Shown: in pieces, positions 35,102 through 44,279 of the stretch
Layout of the letters: the number at the start of each line of letters is the position of its first letter
Numbering within the stretch: the stretch's first letter is position 1
Assembly (NCBI RefSeq): GCF_000521215.1
Contig: NZ_KI928919.1
Location: forward strand, 47,464-111,463
Direction of reading: 5' to 3'
From: Labrenzia sp. DG1229
Lineage (GTDB): Bacteria > Pseudomonadota > Alphaproteobacteria > Rhizobiales > Stappiaceae
DNA length: 64,000 nt
Made by a program: the position numbers and the translations under genes
The notes under the pieces: generated by a model
What the model saw: only the letters and a program-made list of their open reading frames with translations
Told to the model about the DNA's origin: nothing
Databases searched by the model: none

Positions 35102-36268
35102 TCAGCCTTCGCTTGATTTTGCGAAACGTACCTTTTTCCTGGTATTCGTTCCACGGTCGGCCAGAGGCGTCTTGACCGGCAGCTTGCGGCCCGATGCATC
35201 CTGATATTGAGAAGAATGGCGGGCAGCGGTTCTCTGATTGCCCTGATCGTGCAAAAGCCATTGTCCGACCAGTGCTTCCGCGGCTCCGTTGCTAAGGGTG
35301 CGGTGCATTCTCAAGAGACCGCGCAGATCGATGAGCTGCGTGTTTTTTCCCAGCATTCTGACGAGGATTGTTGTCGTCTCGAACTCTGGCATACCAAGCG
35401 CCTTGAGGCCGATTGTCAGACCTTCTCCCTGGTCCTCGTGCATCAGAAGATTGCAAGTTGATCTGGACAAACCAAGGGATTGGCTCAGCAACGTGGCAAA
35501 ACTGGTTCTGTTCTGATCAAGCGCGGCTTTCACCAGGGATTCCTGGATCTGAAGACGGTTCATATCGGGTCGCTGAGACATTGTTCCACCTGGTGTCTGA
35601 GCCTGTTTGACGAGGCTGGTCATTTCGGCTGTGGCGATCGCCTGCTTTTTCAGGGGCGCCGGCAGATGCAGGAACTGACCCATCAGGCCATCGGGATGAA
35701 GGGCATCCCTGCCGGCAAGTTCCAGGCCGAGGGTCGCGACGATTTCGCTTCTTCGGCTGAGTTTTGCCTGATGTGTCTTGCTGAGCGTGATGTCATCGCG
35801 CCCAAGCAGGATTTTGATGACGCTGGCCTCGGCATGGTCGCACAGGGCATCGATCACCGATTCGCGTAGTGACGGTCGTTCTGCAATTGCCTGTCTCGAT
35901 AACTCCGGACCACTGATGGCAAGTGCCTTGAGGAGATCCACAGAAAGCCGCGGACTGTTGCGAAGCGCAGGAGCGGCGGTCTGGGCATCGTCATCCCGCG
36001 CGAGAACCTCCTGCAGATCGTCCGGTATTTCGGCGTGACCAGACAGAAGTTTTGAAATTTCGCGACGATCTTCAGTGGGAGTGTCCGGCAGGAGATTTCG
36101 CGCCAGTTCCAGAAAAATCCCAGTTTCTTCAACGGTATGCTTCCTGCGTCCGACAAAGATCTCCGTGGCAGAAAGCAAAATATGCCGAGCAGAACGAGAC
36201 GCGGACCTTCTGCGGGACGCCTTTGTTGCTGGCGGCTCTTTTGGATTGAAACGTTGGCTTTGGCGCAT
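35102..36268 (-). CDS. DUF2336-family protein
   Basis: 388 residues. After a basic lead (RRRSASRSARHILLS) comes a HEAT-like helical-repeat region, with segments such as LSVDLLKALAISGPELSRQAIAERPSLRESVIDALC that are typical of DUF2336. The C-terminal tail is again very basic. Cytoplasmic. No activity is known for the family; helical repeats suggest protein interaction. Monocistronic. Confidence 0.8.
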   Translation of the reverse strand: MRQSQRFNPKEPPATKASRRRSASRSARHILLSATEIFVGRRKHTVEETGIFLELARNLLPDTPTEDRREISKLLSGHAEIPDDLQEVLARDDDAQTAAPALRNSPRLSVDLLKALAISGPELSRQAIAERPSLRESVIDALCDHAEASVIKILLGRDDITLSKTHQAKLSRRSEIVATLGLELAGRDALHPDGLMGQFLHLPAPLKKQAIATAEMTSLVKQAQTPGGTMSQRPDMNRLQIQESLVKAALDQNRTSFATLLSQSLGLSRSTCNLLMHEDQGEGLTIGLKALGMPEFETTTILVRMLGKNTQLIDLRGLLRMHRTLSNGAAEALVGQWLLHDQGNQRTAARHSSQYQDASGRKLPVKTPLADRGTNTRKKVRFAKSSEG

Positions 36269-36460
36269 GACACCCGTCTACAAAATACGAAAGACCGATC
36301 GACCGTCGAAAGTTGTTTCCTTCAAATTGCAGCAAAAGCGTTAGCATGCTGTTAACCCTGACAGCTTCTTAATGAGCTTTCAGGAAGTAATGCGTCGCCC
36401 GTTTGACCGTTTCCTCCCGGTAGTACGCCGGAGAGGCGACCGGAACCGAAGGAGGAGACG

Positions 36461-36670
36461 ATGGGCACCTTGTTGGATTTTTCGTCCGCTCAACGGCCCA
36501 CTGCGCGTGTGGGTCAACGTTCAAAACGGCAACGATCAGAGAGCCTGGAGAGCTTTGGAGAGGTTATCCTCTTTCCAGGTGTCCGTTACGAGCATCACGA
36601 CCTTGATCTTGCCGCACGAATCGCGACCATCGGTAAGGCAGCTGGACCTGCTGGTTCCGACAAGGACTGA
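36461..36670 (+). CDS. Small protein with a perfect ribosome binding site, unknown function
   Basis: 69 residues, MGTLLDFSSAQRPTARVGQR at the N-terminus and GEVILFPGVRYEHH in the middle. GGAGGAG lies 3-9 bases before the ATG, the strongest Shine-Dalgarno in the window. The pattern MG-LLDF...ILFPGVRYE recalls small conserved Hyphomicrobiales proteins, but no named family is recognised. It lies 77 bases ahead of the lipoprotein gene, possibly in one transcript. Confidence 0.65.
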   Translation: MGTLLDFSSAQRPTARVGQRSKRQRSESLESFGEVILFPGVRYEHHDLDLAARIATIGKAAGPAGSDKD

Positions 36671-36746
36671 CGGTCCAAGCCTTTCCAGCCGCTTCGGGGT
36701 GTAATGCCCGAACAACGAATGCGTTTGCGGTCTGGAGACACGCCCG

Positions 36747-37610
36747 ATGGGCTATGGCAATGCGGTTCAGAAAAGCCCTGCCTTGAACGAAAGGCAGAGG
36801 TTCGGAGTCGATCGGGGGTGGCTTCGAGCCATCGTGTTGACGTCTGTTCTGGTACTGGCTGCGTGCACACGCCCAACAGGCGATTTCGACCGGGCAAGAC
36901 CTTCGGTCATTCACGATGATCTTATGCCGGCTGTCGGAGAAAATGCCGCCCGGTTGCGGGGCGACCCCGTTTCGAAATTCAATTACACGAATGATGAAAA
37001 ACTGCTTCGCGACCGGGGGTGGACGCTGATCCGTCCACCATGGACCAAGGACTGGATCGGTGGGACAATGGTAGAATTGTCGCGTACACGCGTCCTGCCG
37101 GAAACAGAAGGTCGGGTGCCGCCTGACCTCTACCTGATCTATCTGCGTTCCGACAAGTTTAGGTCATCCGATGCGCGCTACGACAAGATCGCTGCCGACG
37201 CGACCGGAGATGCATCACTGGTCATGCCATTTTGTGAAGTTGCGCTGCGCGTTCAAAAAGCTGACGACGAGCGGCTGAGAGTGCTGAGAAACCAGAAAGT
37301 CACCACCGAGGAAACCTACGACGGTGCCAAGGCACGGGTTTGGGAAAACCGGGTCATGATAAAATGGGTCGGGCAGGCACTGCGTTACAGGATCATTGCC
37401 TACAAGAAAGCCCTCAAGGGACTTGAAATCGAAACTCCGAGCCAGGACAGGGTCTGGAAGGTCAACAACGCCATCCGGGAGCTGGAAGGCCAGGTCCGCC
37501 TTGCAGAAGCCAGCTGTGAGGCGAACAACCGCTATGGTCAGGAAAAGCCGGCCAAGAAATCCCGGATCTACACGGGTTGGGGGAACGAGCGGCCGCCCGT
37601 TCAGAAGTGA
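36747..37610 (+). CDS. Putative lipoprotein, unknown function
   Basis: 287 residues. The signal peptide ends in a lipobox VLAAC with Cys at about 40, after an unusually long 25-residue polar lead; a shorter start may exist but no better ATG is seen. The mature part is charged, with heptad-like helices near 200-265 (KALKGLEIETPSQDRVWKVNNAIRELEGQVRLAEASC) and a conserved-looking PEVALRV-type core. No family is recognised. Its upstream neighbour is the small protein at 36461. Confidence 0.75.
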   Translation: MGYGNAVQKSPALNERQRFGVDRGWLRAIVLTSVLVLAACTRPTGDFDRARPSVIHDDLMPAVGENAARLRGDPVSKFNYTNDEKLLRDRGWTLIRPPWTKDWIGGTMVELSRTRVLPETEGRVPPDLYLIYLRSDKFRSSDARYDKIAADATGDASLVMPFCEVALRVQKADDERLRVLRNQKVTTEETYDGAKARVWENRVMIKWVGQALRYRIIAYKKALKGLEIETPSQDRVWKVNNAIRELEGQVRLAEASCEANNRYGQEKPAKKSRIYTGWGNERPPVQK

Positions 37611-37779
37611 TTTCACGCAACTCAACATTGATCTGACGGGAAAATAGACCGGGCTGTGATTGCACTTTTGCGAGAGCGGCAGTATTGCAGGGTGAAGTGA
37701 CCGCGTGGAAGCAGATTGACCCTTGTCCGCGACGTCGGTCCCTTGTTATTTGCAGACCCGGAACGTTTCAGGAGCTTTC

Positions 37780-39351
37780 ATGAACCAGGGTGTAACGCAG
37801 CTTGTACAGGAAGCACTTAGCCACCAGCACGCTGGACGTATTCCCATAGCCCTGAACATGTTCGAAGAGGTCTTGCGTCTCGACCCTCGCAATCCGCAGG
37901 CAAATTTTTCACTCGGAATTGCAGCTTACCAGGAAGGCGAGATCGGCCTTGCCATCGAGCGGCTGCAGATTGCCGCGCGCAAAGCAGCGAAGCATCCGCA
38001 GGTGCATCAGCTCCTCGGTCTGGCGCTGATGAATGCCGGAGATCTTGAGGGTGCACAATCATCGCTCAAGAAAGCTGTGTCTCTAGCGCCCAAGGAAGCC
38101 GATTTTCACGCACAGCTTGGAGACCTCTACAGGGCCAGGAGGCAAGCCGTTCTGTCGCGTCAAAGCTATCTGCGGGCTCTGAAACTGGATCCGGAAAACG
38201 GATACGGCCTGGTGGGAATGGGCCAACTGGAGGTGACGGTCGGGAATATCGATGCGGCAATCGAGTGGTTCGAAAAGGCGATTGCCTGCAAGAAGGAACT
38301 GCCGACAGCGTTTCAATGCCTCAGCCTTGCAAAGACTTTCAAGGAAAAACCGGCAGAGCTTGACCAGATCGAGTCGCTTACAAATGACGGCGTCCCCCGT
38401 CCGGGACCCGAGCAGGCCAATCTGCACTGGGCAGCAGGGAAGATCTATCACGACATCGGCGACACTTCCCGTGGTCTGGAGCATTATCAAAAGGCACGGA
38501 CGCTGCACTATCCGCCATTTGATCCCGGTGCCTATGAAGATCGAATTGCGTTCATGAAAGATGTCTTCAACGAGGATTTTTTCTCAAGCCGGGCGGATTT
38601 GGCCAATACCTCCGACAAGCCCGTCTTCATCTTCGGATTGCCCAGGTCCGGCACCACGCTGGTGGAGCAGATCGTTAGTTGCCATTCCCGTGCTTCAAGC
38701 GGTGGTGAAATCCAGTTCTTCAGGCATCTGCAGGAGGATATCGGTTTGAAAGGGCAGCCGAGCGCAGTCCTGGAAAACCGCCTGAAGAGCATGGAGCCAA
38801 AGGAATTCAAGCGCATTGCCCGCAGATATCTGGAGGTGCTGGAGGGTGTCGACAGGCGAGCAGACCGTGTGACAGACAAGATGCCTCACAATTATGAAAT
38901 GCTCTGGCTGATGAGTGTGCTGTTTCCCAAGGCAGCGTTCGTTCATTGCTACAGGTCTCCGGCCGATACGTGCATTTCATTGCTGTCGCATCCGCTTTCG
39001 CCGGCCCACAACTATGCCCTGACCCAGGATACGGTCGGGCGCTACTACCGCACTTATGCCTCCTTGATGGAGCATTGGGAGAACGTGGTTCCGGTCAATC
39101 TTCATACGCTGACCTACGAAACGCTTGTCGACAATCAACGCAGTGAGAGCGAAGTTCTGCTATCGCATGCCGGACTTGACTGGGAAGACAGTTGTCTTGA
39201 GTTCTACAAAAGTGACAGCCCGGTAACGACATTTTCCAACACGCAGGTGCGCCGGCCGATCTTCAGATCGTCGCTGGGACGATGGCAAGGCAAGGAAGCG
39301 CATTACAGAGATCTGCTTGACGCGCTCGGTCCGCTGGCACCGCAAGTTTGA
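37780..39351 (+). CDS. TPR-sulfotransferase fusion protein
   Basis: 523 residues. About six TPR repeats occupy residues 1-250 (AGRIPIALNMFEEVLRLDPRNPQANFSLGIAAYQEG). A sulfotransferase domain follows from about 280, with the 5'-phosphosulfate loop FGLPRSGTTLVEQIVSCH and a 3'-phosphate region around VHCYRSPADTCISLLSHPLS. The domain order is that of bacterial TPR-sulfotransferases that use PAPS. The acceptor (protein tyrosine, glycan or lipid) cannot be told. ATG at 37780 has CAGGAG 8 bases upstream. Stand-alone, convergent with the DUF1254 gene. Confidence 0.88.
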   Translation: MNQGVTQLVQEALSHQHAGRIPIALNMFEEVLRLDPRNPQANFSLGIAAYQEGEIGLAIERLQIAARKAAKHPQVHQLLGLALMNAGDLEGAQSSLKKAVSLAPKEADFHAQLGDLYRARRQAVLSRQSYLRALKLDPENGYGLVGMGQLEVTVGNIDAAIEWFEKAIACKKELPTAFQCLSLAKTFKEKPAELDQIESLTNDGVPRPGPEQANLHWAAGKIYHDIGDTSRGLEHYQKARTLHYPPFDPGAYEDRIAFMKDVFNEDFFSSRADLANTSDKPVFIFGLPRSGTTLVEQIVSCHSRASSGGEIQFFRHLQEDIGLKGQPSAVLENRLKSMEPKEFKRIARRYLEVLEGVDRRADRVTDKMPHNYEMLWLMSVLFPKAAFVHCYRSPADTCISLLSHPLSPAHNYALTQDTVGRYYRTYASLMEHWENVVPVNLHTLTYETLVDNQRSESEVLLSHAGLDWEDSCLEFYKSDSPVTTFSNTQVRRPIFRSSLGRWQGKEAHYRDLLDALGPLAPQV

Positions 39352-39382
39352 TCGTTCCGGATTTACAGACGTCCCGCCTGCG

Positions 39383-39943
39383 TTATCCGATCGTTCCGCA
39401 GGTGGCGGACAACAGTGCCTGATCGAGAGCGTTTGCCCTTGATGGGTGAGGCACATGAGCCCGCAGGAGCGCAAAACCGCTGATATCAGCCGTTTCGATA
39501 ACGATAAGGTCTTCCAGGTTTTCCGGTGGATTTTCCCGCAGGATCGACAACTGAGCGGGTGTAAGGACCAGCATGGACAGTCGTTCGGCACCCGCTGTTC
39601 GATTGTTCAGGCTGTAGACGGCTTCTCCGGCTGAATTGAACAATCCTATCGACCAGAAGGATGTTGGAATACTGGCATCGAAGAGGACCGGTCCGTCGGC
39701 GAGCTGAAACCGGCAGGTGGCATGTTTCATGGCCGGATCGAGATCCGGAAGAGCTTCCTGCTGCGGACGGACGTCAGGAAGCAGGTTGAATTCCCGGTCG
39801 GGTCCATAGGATGCAATGTTGTCATAGGCGCTGTGCTGCACATTCAGCGGAATTCCCATTACCACCAGAATGTGGACGATTGTTGCAAGAAAGAGAACGG
39901 AAAAGACAGCGAGCGTGATTGAAAAGCGCGGGGACAGCGTCAT
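39383..39943 (-). CDS. DUF1254-type small membrane-anchored protein
   Basis: 186 residues. One N-terminal helix (about 10-33) is followed by a periplasmic domain. YDNIASYGPDREFNLLP and LDPAMKHATCRFQLADGPVLFDASIPTSFWSIGLFNSAGEAVYSLN match the DUF1254 family. ATG at 39943 overlaps the stop of the preceding (broken) DUF1214 gene as ATGA; a GTG at 39949 is an alternative. Family members in Hyphomicrobiales occur as DUF1214-DUF1254 pairs of unknown role, here downstream of PBP1A. Confidence 0.85.
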   Translation of the reverse strand: MTLSPRFSITLAVFSVLFLATIVHILVVMGIPLNVQHSAYDNIASYGPDREFNLLPDVRPQQEALPDLDPAMKHATCRFQLADGPVLFDASIPTSFWSIGLFNSAGEAVYSLNNRTAGAERLSMLVLTPAQLSILRENPPENLEDLIVIETADISGFALLRAHVPHPSRANALDQALLSATCGTIG

Positions 39944-40636
39944 GGGCACCCCAATCTTTCAATCACCGGCAGTGTAATTCCGTCCAGTGCCGCACCGGTC
40001 GTTACCGGAGCATCATATAGCCGTAACACGAAGCGCATGCCATCACTCGCATTTGCGCTGGCCGCGACGGCGGACAACCTACGGTTTCCCGAATGCGGAT
40101 CGTCGGCCGTACGTTAATTCGAAGGACCCGTCCGGATTGCGCAACAGGTTCTGGCTGTCGAGATGGACCCTGCCGGGACGGGTCTCCACCAGGTGTCCGT
40201 CACCGTCCGTTGCCGTCATTGTCCAAAGCCTTGCCGTAGGCGTTTGGCCGGAAATCCGGTAGATACAGGTTGGATCGAGCAAGTGCCCCGACCTGTCTTC
40301 GCGGGCGACGAGTGCCAGTCCTTCGCCCGAAGCCAGCGGAACGACAGCGCCTCTCGTATAGATTGCAACCGAATACGGGTCGGCTTCTGCCGTTCCGGCT
40401 TTCGGATAGGCCCGCCAGGAACCGATTGTGACAGCGTTCAAAGGCTGTTCGCGCTCGATCATGATGTAGGCCGAGCCGATGCCCAGAAGCGACGCAAGTA
40501 CCACGATCAATGTCAGGAATGTCAGCGTTCTCAACGGATGGCTCCGATGAGGTCGAATGGCTCGGGGCAAATCCTGTTTTTGCCAGTCCGCTTCGCCGAA
40601 ATGTGTTTCCTGAGAGGGCAAAATGGTGCCGTTCAT
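39940..40636 (-). pseudogene. DUF1214-family gene with a frameshift near the 3' end
   Basis: The first frame (from 40636) encodes an N-terminal helix (about 38-60) and most of a DUF1214 domain, then stops after LTYGRRSAFGKP. The conserved C-terminus is in the next frame, reading FVLRLYDAPVTTGAALDGIT and ending ERLGC at 39940, which overlaps the DUF1254 start as ATGA. Removing one base, or adding two, near 40100-40110 restores a 231-residue protein. The start overlaps the PBP1A stop by four bases. The C-terminal block contains the family's most conserved segment, so the truncated product is probably impaired unless this is an assembly error. Confidence 0.75.
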
Positions 40637-42831
40637 CGGGCGGCCGCAAAATCGCTTGGCGCCGGTTTGCCGCTATCTGCCCTGGCGTTTTCCCTTTCGA
40701 TCAATTGCCTCAGCTCCCGACCGATGCGAAGAAGCAGTCCCTGCGTGCGCCTCTTCAAGACACGTGGTTGCGAGAAAACGGTTGTCGATTCCGCTTGTTT
40801 TGCCGCAGATGGCCGCGACAGGCGAGGGAGCGTTTCAGGATCGACGCCCGGCATTTTGGCAAGTTCGATCCCGTTATGAGCGTAGTTCATGTAAAGCTGC
40901 CAGGTCATCGCCGGAAGGCTTCCACCTGTCACCCGCCGTGTGGAGGTGAAGTCATCGTTTCCGACCCATACCGCTGTCGAGAAATTTCCGGTGTAGCCAA
41001 CAAACCATGCGTCCCGATAGGCGTTGGTCGTTCCTGTCTTTCCAGCCGCGACGACGCCGTCAATCCGTGCACGCCTGGCCGTTCCTGCCTCGACGACATT
41101 TACGAGGATGCTGTTCATCATGTGAACCTGTTCTTCCGGCAAGACTCTCTTGGGCTCGAAAGCTTCGTCCCGTTCGCGCCGATAGAGCAGGTTTCCGTCG
41201 CTGTTGCGCACTTCCAGAATGGCGTAGGCGGGGGCGGCGTATCCACCGTTTGCAAATGTCGAATAGGCGGAGGCCATGTCGATCGCCGTGACTTCCGATG
41301 ACCCGATCGGCAGGGAAATGGAGTTTTCCAGCTCATGGGTCAAGCCCATCGCATAGGCGGTTTCGATGATCTTGTCGCGGCCGAAATCGAGCGATAGCCG
41401 CACAGGTATCGTGTTTATGGATTTTGTCAGCGCCGTCCTGAGGCTTACAGGCCCGCGATAGCTGCGCGTGTAGTTTTTCGGAGACCAGTTGCCGATCCAG
41501 ACGGGACGGTCGGGGACGATGCTTTCTGGCGTGTAGCCATTGAGAAAAGCAGTCATATAGACAAATGGCTTGAAAGAGGACCCGGGCTGGCGAAGCGCGT
41601 TGACGGCCCGGTTGAACTGGCTTTGCCCGTAGGAACGGCCTCCGACCATTGCCACGACCGCGCCGTCCGGTATCATCGAGACCAGGGCCGCTTCGCCAGC
41701 GTCACGCAACTTGCCGTTTTCGCGCAAGATTGTTTCGACCGCGAGATCTGCCTGCCGCTGGAGGGCCGGATCGAGCGTCGTGCGCACGGTCACGATCCTG
41801 TCACGCGCCAGAGCCGGATGCCTCCTGGCGAGTTTCTTGACTTCTTCCAGTCCCCAGTCGAGGAAATATTCAGGCAGTTGATCCTGGGAGCGGTCAACCG
41901 CGAGCGCAGGATTGCGACGTGCGCCGATGACCTGACCTTCTGTCAGCAATTCCGCCTGCACCATGTTCGTGAGCACTTCGTTGGCCCGTGCGCGTGCAGC
42001 CGGCAGATTGATATGCGGTGCAAATTTTGTGGGCGCCTTGTAAAGCCCGGCCAGCATGGCACTTTCTGCCAGTGTCAGTTCACGGACATTCTTGTTGAAA
42101 TAGAATTCGGACGCCGCGGTTACACCGAAGACGCCGCCGCCCATGTAGGCCCTGTCGAGATAAAGCTTCAGAATTTCCTGCTTGGTGAGATTGGCCTCCA
42201 GCCAGAGGGCGAGGTAAGCCTCCTTGATCTTGCGGCTCAGACTGCGTTCGTTGGTCAGAAAGAGGTTTTTCGCGAGCTGCTGCGTCAGGGTTGAACCGCC
42301 CTGGACGACGCCGCCAGCCCTGGCGTTTTCGACCATGGCCCGGAATATGCCGACGCCGTCGATGCCGAAATGGTTGAAGAAACGCCGATCTTCGGTTGCG
42401 AGCGTCGCCTTGATGAGTGAATCGGGAATTTCCTCAAGAGGTACGCTGTCGTTCAACACGATGCCTCTTCGCCCGATTTCCTTGCCGAACCGGTCCTGGA
42501 ACGTGACTGCAAAGTCGTCTGTCGTCTTCCAGTCGGCATAGCGGGTCGCTTCAAAGGCCGGTTGGGCAAAAGCGAGGACAATGATGAAGCCGCCAAGACC
42601 GAAAGTCAGACCGTCAGATGAAAGCTCGGCAAGCCCACGCCATATTCCCTTTGCGCGAAACCGGCGCAAAAAGGCATCGTAACCTTCAAACAACCGGCGA
42701 AGGGCCGACCCGCTTTTCCACAGCGCAGTATCCACAACGGCGTCGATAGACAGAAAAAAACGCCGGATCCGGTGCGTCTTTTGCGGCGCGCCATTGTGGG
42801 CCGTTTTATTCGAATGCTGTTCTTCTGCCAC
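40633..42831 (-). CDS. Class A penicillin-binding protein (PBP1A type)
   Basis: 732 residues. A cytoplasmic lead and one helix (about 70-92) are followed by the glycosyltransferase domain, with ATEDRRFFNHFGID (catalytic Glu) and GGSTLTQQLAKNLFL. The transpeptidase domain has PGSSFKPF (SxxK), KSINTIP (SxN) and AAGKTGTT (KTG). It polymerises and cross-links peptidoglycan in the periplasm. GTG start at 42831 after GGAGA. First gene of an operon with the DUF1214 and DUF1254 genes, all overlapping by four bases. Confidence 0.94.
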   Translation of the reverse strand: MAEEQHSNKTAHNGAPQKTHRIRRFFLSIDAVVDTALWKSGSALRRLFEGYDAFLRRFRAKGIWRGLAELSSDGLTFGLGGFIIVLAFAQPAFEATRYADWKTTDDFAVTFQDRFGKEIGRRGIVLNDSVPLEEIPDSLIKATLATEDRRFFNHFGIDGVGIFRAMVENARAGGVVQGGSTLTQQLAKNLFLTNERSLSRKIKEAYLALWLEANLTKQEILKLYLDRAYMGGGVFGVTAASEFYFNKNVRELTLAESAMLAGLYKAPTKFAPHINLPAARARANEVLTNMVQAELLTEGQVIGARRNPALAVDRSQDQLPEYFLDWGLEEVKKLARRHPALARDRIVTVRTTLDPALQRQADLAVETILRENGKLRDAGEAALVSMIPDGAVVAMVGGRSYGQSQFNRAVNALRQPGSSFKPFVYMTAFLNGYTPESIVPDRPVWIGNWSPKNYTRSYRGPVSLRTALTKSINTIPVRLSLDFGRDKIIETAYAMGLTHELENSISLPIGSSEVTAIDMASAYSTFANGGYAAPAYAILEVRNSDGNLLYRRERDEAFEPKRVLPEEQVHMMNSILVNVVEAGTARRARIDGVVAAGKTGTTNAYRDAWFVGYTGNFSTAVWVGNDDFTSTRRVTGGSLPAMTWQLYMNYAHNGIELAKMPGVDPETLPRLSRPSAAKQAESTTVFSQPRVLKRRTQGLLLRIGRELRQLIERENARADSGKPAPSDFAAAR

Positions 42832-43046
42832 GCGAACAGGATCTCCGGATCAGGTGCAATACAATCAAACTAGCTCTTTTTGAGCGACGTGAAAACCGGT
42901 CTCCAGGGGCATCGACAACTGCTCCCAGATTATTGATCCCGTTGGGAGAAGCGAAGGGTAGCATCGTGGTCACATGGATCCGTGTTGCCGTGCCGGTCTT
43001 TGCGTGATAGGCGCATCAGGCCAACCCCACTTATCCAGGCAGGCCG

Positions 43047-43532
43047 ATGACCATTGTGTCCAACAATAGTGAAGAAACTGCACCGTTCTGGAAAACGAAA
43101 TCGCTGGACGACATGTCGACCAGGGAGTGGGAATCTCTTTGCGACGGATGCGCACGCTGTTGCCTGAACAAGCTGGAAGACTGGGACACCGGCGAGATCG
43201 TCTGGACCAATGTTGCCTGCACCCTTCTGGACGGTGACAGCTGCCGCTGCGTTGACTACGAAAACAGGGCGGTGTCCGTACCGGATTGCATTCAGTTGAC
43301 ACCGGGAGAAGTGAGAACGCTGACCTGGCTGCCGCCAACTTGTGCCTATCGACTGGTCCGTGAAGGACAGGATCTATACTGGTGGCATCCCCTCGTTTCC
43401 GGTGAAAGCGAAACTGTGCATCAGGCCGGCATTTCCGTGCGAGGGCAGACCGTGCCGGAGGACGGAATGGAACTCGACCAATATGAATACCATGTCGTGA
43501 CGTGGCCCGGTGAACTTCCCGGTGGGGACTGA
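43047..43532 (+). CDS. YcgN family cysteine-cluster protein (UPF0260)
   Basis: 161 residues. The cysteine pattern is [15 protein letters not shown], then [17 protein letters not shown], with [24 protein letters not shown] and WWHPLVSG further on. This is the UPF0260/YkgJ-related zinc- or iron-cluster family of unknown function. Cytoplasmic. Monocistronic, with no informative neighbour. Length is typical. Confidence 0.92.
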   Translation: MTIVSNNSEETAPFWKTKSLDDMSTREWESLCDGCARCCLNKLEDWDTGEIVWTNVACTLLDGDSCRCVDYENRAVSVPDCIQLTPGEVRTLTWLPPTCAYRLVREGQDLYWWHPLVSGESETVHQAGISVRGQTVPEDGMELDQYEYHVVTWPGELPGGD

Positions 43533-43542
43533 TACCCGTCTT

Positions 43543-44160
43543 TCAGCCTGTCAGCAGAAAAGCCTCCACATGTCGGCGCAGTCTGGCTTCAAGTTCTGAA
43601 CGATCCGTCATCTGATGACTTTTCAGCAGGATTGCACCATGGATCATGAAGGCAATTAGGCCGTCCACCATTTCCTCCGGCGTCCTGTCCTTGCGCAACG
43701 CCGGTGAAAAGGCTTCCGAGCCTTGCCATTGTCTCAGGAACGTAGCCAGTTCGGCATCCAGGGCATCCAGCGTCTCAACAAATTCAACCGCGCAATTCGG
43801 CTTGGTCACTCCGATATTGTCCAGGAACAGGCGCAGGATCGCGGGACTGTCCGTGATCACCGAAATCAACGCCATCATTCGCTGGAGGAGCAAACCGACC
43901 GGATCTGAAAGGTCGAGTTGATGCCTGGCCTCTGTTTCCGGCCCCGTTCGCAAGGCCTCGAGCCTGTCCCGCAGCACATACGACAACAAACCGTCCATAT
44001 CGCCGAAATGGGAAAAAACGGTTCCTTTGGCGACACCTGCTTGTGTGGCCACAGCCTCGGCGGTCACCAGTTCCAGGCCATGCCTATCGCTCAATTCCCT
44101 CGCAGCCTGAAGAACACGGGCACGGGTGGCGATGCTGCGTTGCTGGGGTTTGCGTGTCAT
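43543..44160 (-). CDS. TetR/AcrR-family regulator of the adjacent quinone reductase gene
   Basis: 205 residues. The helix-turn-helix (about 12-58) includes RVLQAARELSDRHGLELVTAEAVATQAGVAKGTVFSHFGDMDGLL. Divergent from the flavodoxin-like reductase at 44280. Between them lie two copies of a palindrome TGACCNNGGTCA, one just 16 bases upstream of this start, indicating autoregulation and co-regulation. Confidence 0.93.
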   Translation of the reverse strand: MTRKPQQRSIATRARVLQAARELSDRHGLELVTAEAVATQAGVAKGTVFSHFGDMDGLLSYVLRDRLEALRTGPETEARHQLDLSDPVGLLLQRMMALISVITDSPAILRLFLDNIGVTKPNCAVEFVETLDALDAELATFLRQWQGSEAFSPALRKDRTPEEMVDGLIAFMIHGAILLKSHQMTDRSELEARLRRHVEAFLLTG

Positions 44161-44161
44161 G

Positions 44162-44237
44162 TGACCTCATAAAAATGACCGCGGTCAATTAATTCTTGAC
44201 CATGGAGCATAATAGTGTCAAAAAATGACCTTGGTCA
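44162..44237. promoter_or_regulatory. Tandem TetR-type operators in a divergent promoter
   Basis: TGACCGCGGTCA (44176-44187) and TGACCTTGGTCA (44226-44237) share the context AAAAA-TGACC-NN-GGTCA-ATT. Their centres are exactly 50 bases apart, close to five helical turns. Half-sites TGACC at 44162-44166 and 44197-44201 flank or lie between them. They control tetR on the left and the reductase on the right, and same-face spacing suggests cooperative binding or looping. Confidence 0.82.
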
Positions 44238-44279
44238 ATTTTTATGTCGGCAAAAGCCATTCAACAAGAGAGTGAGAAG

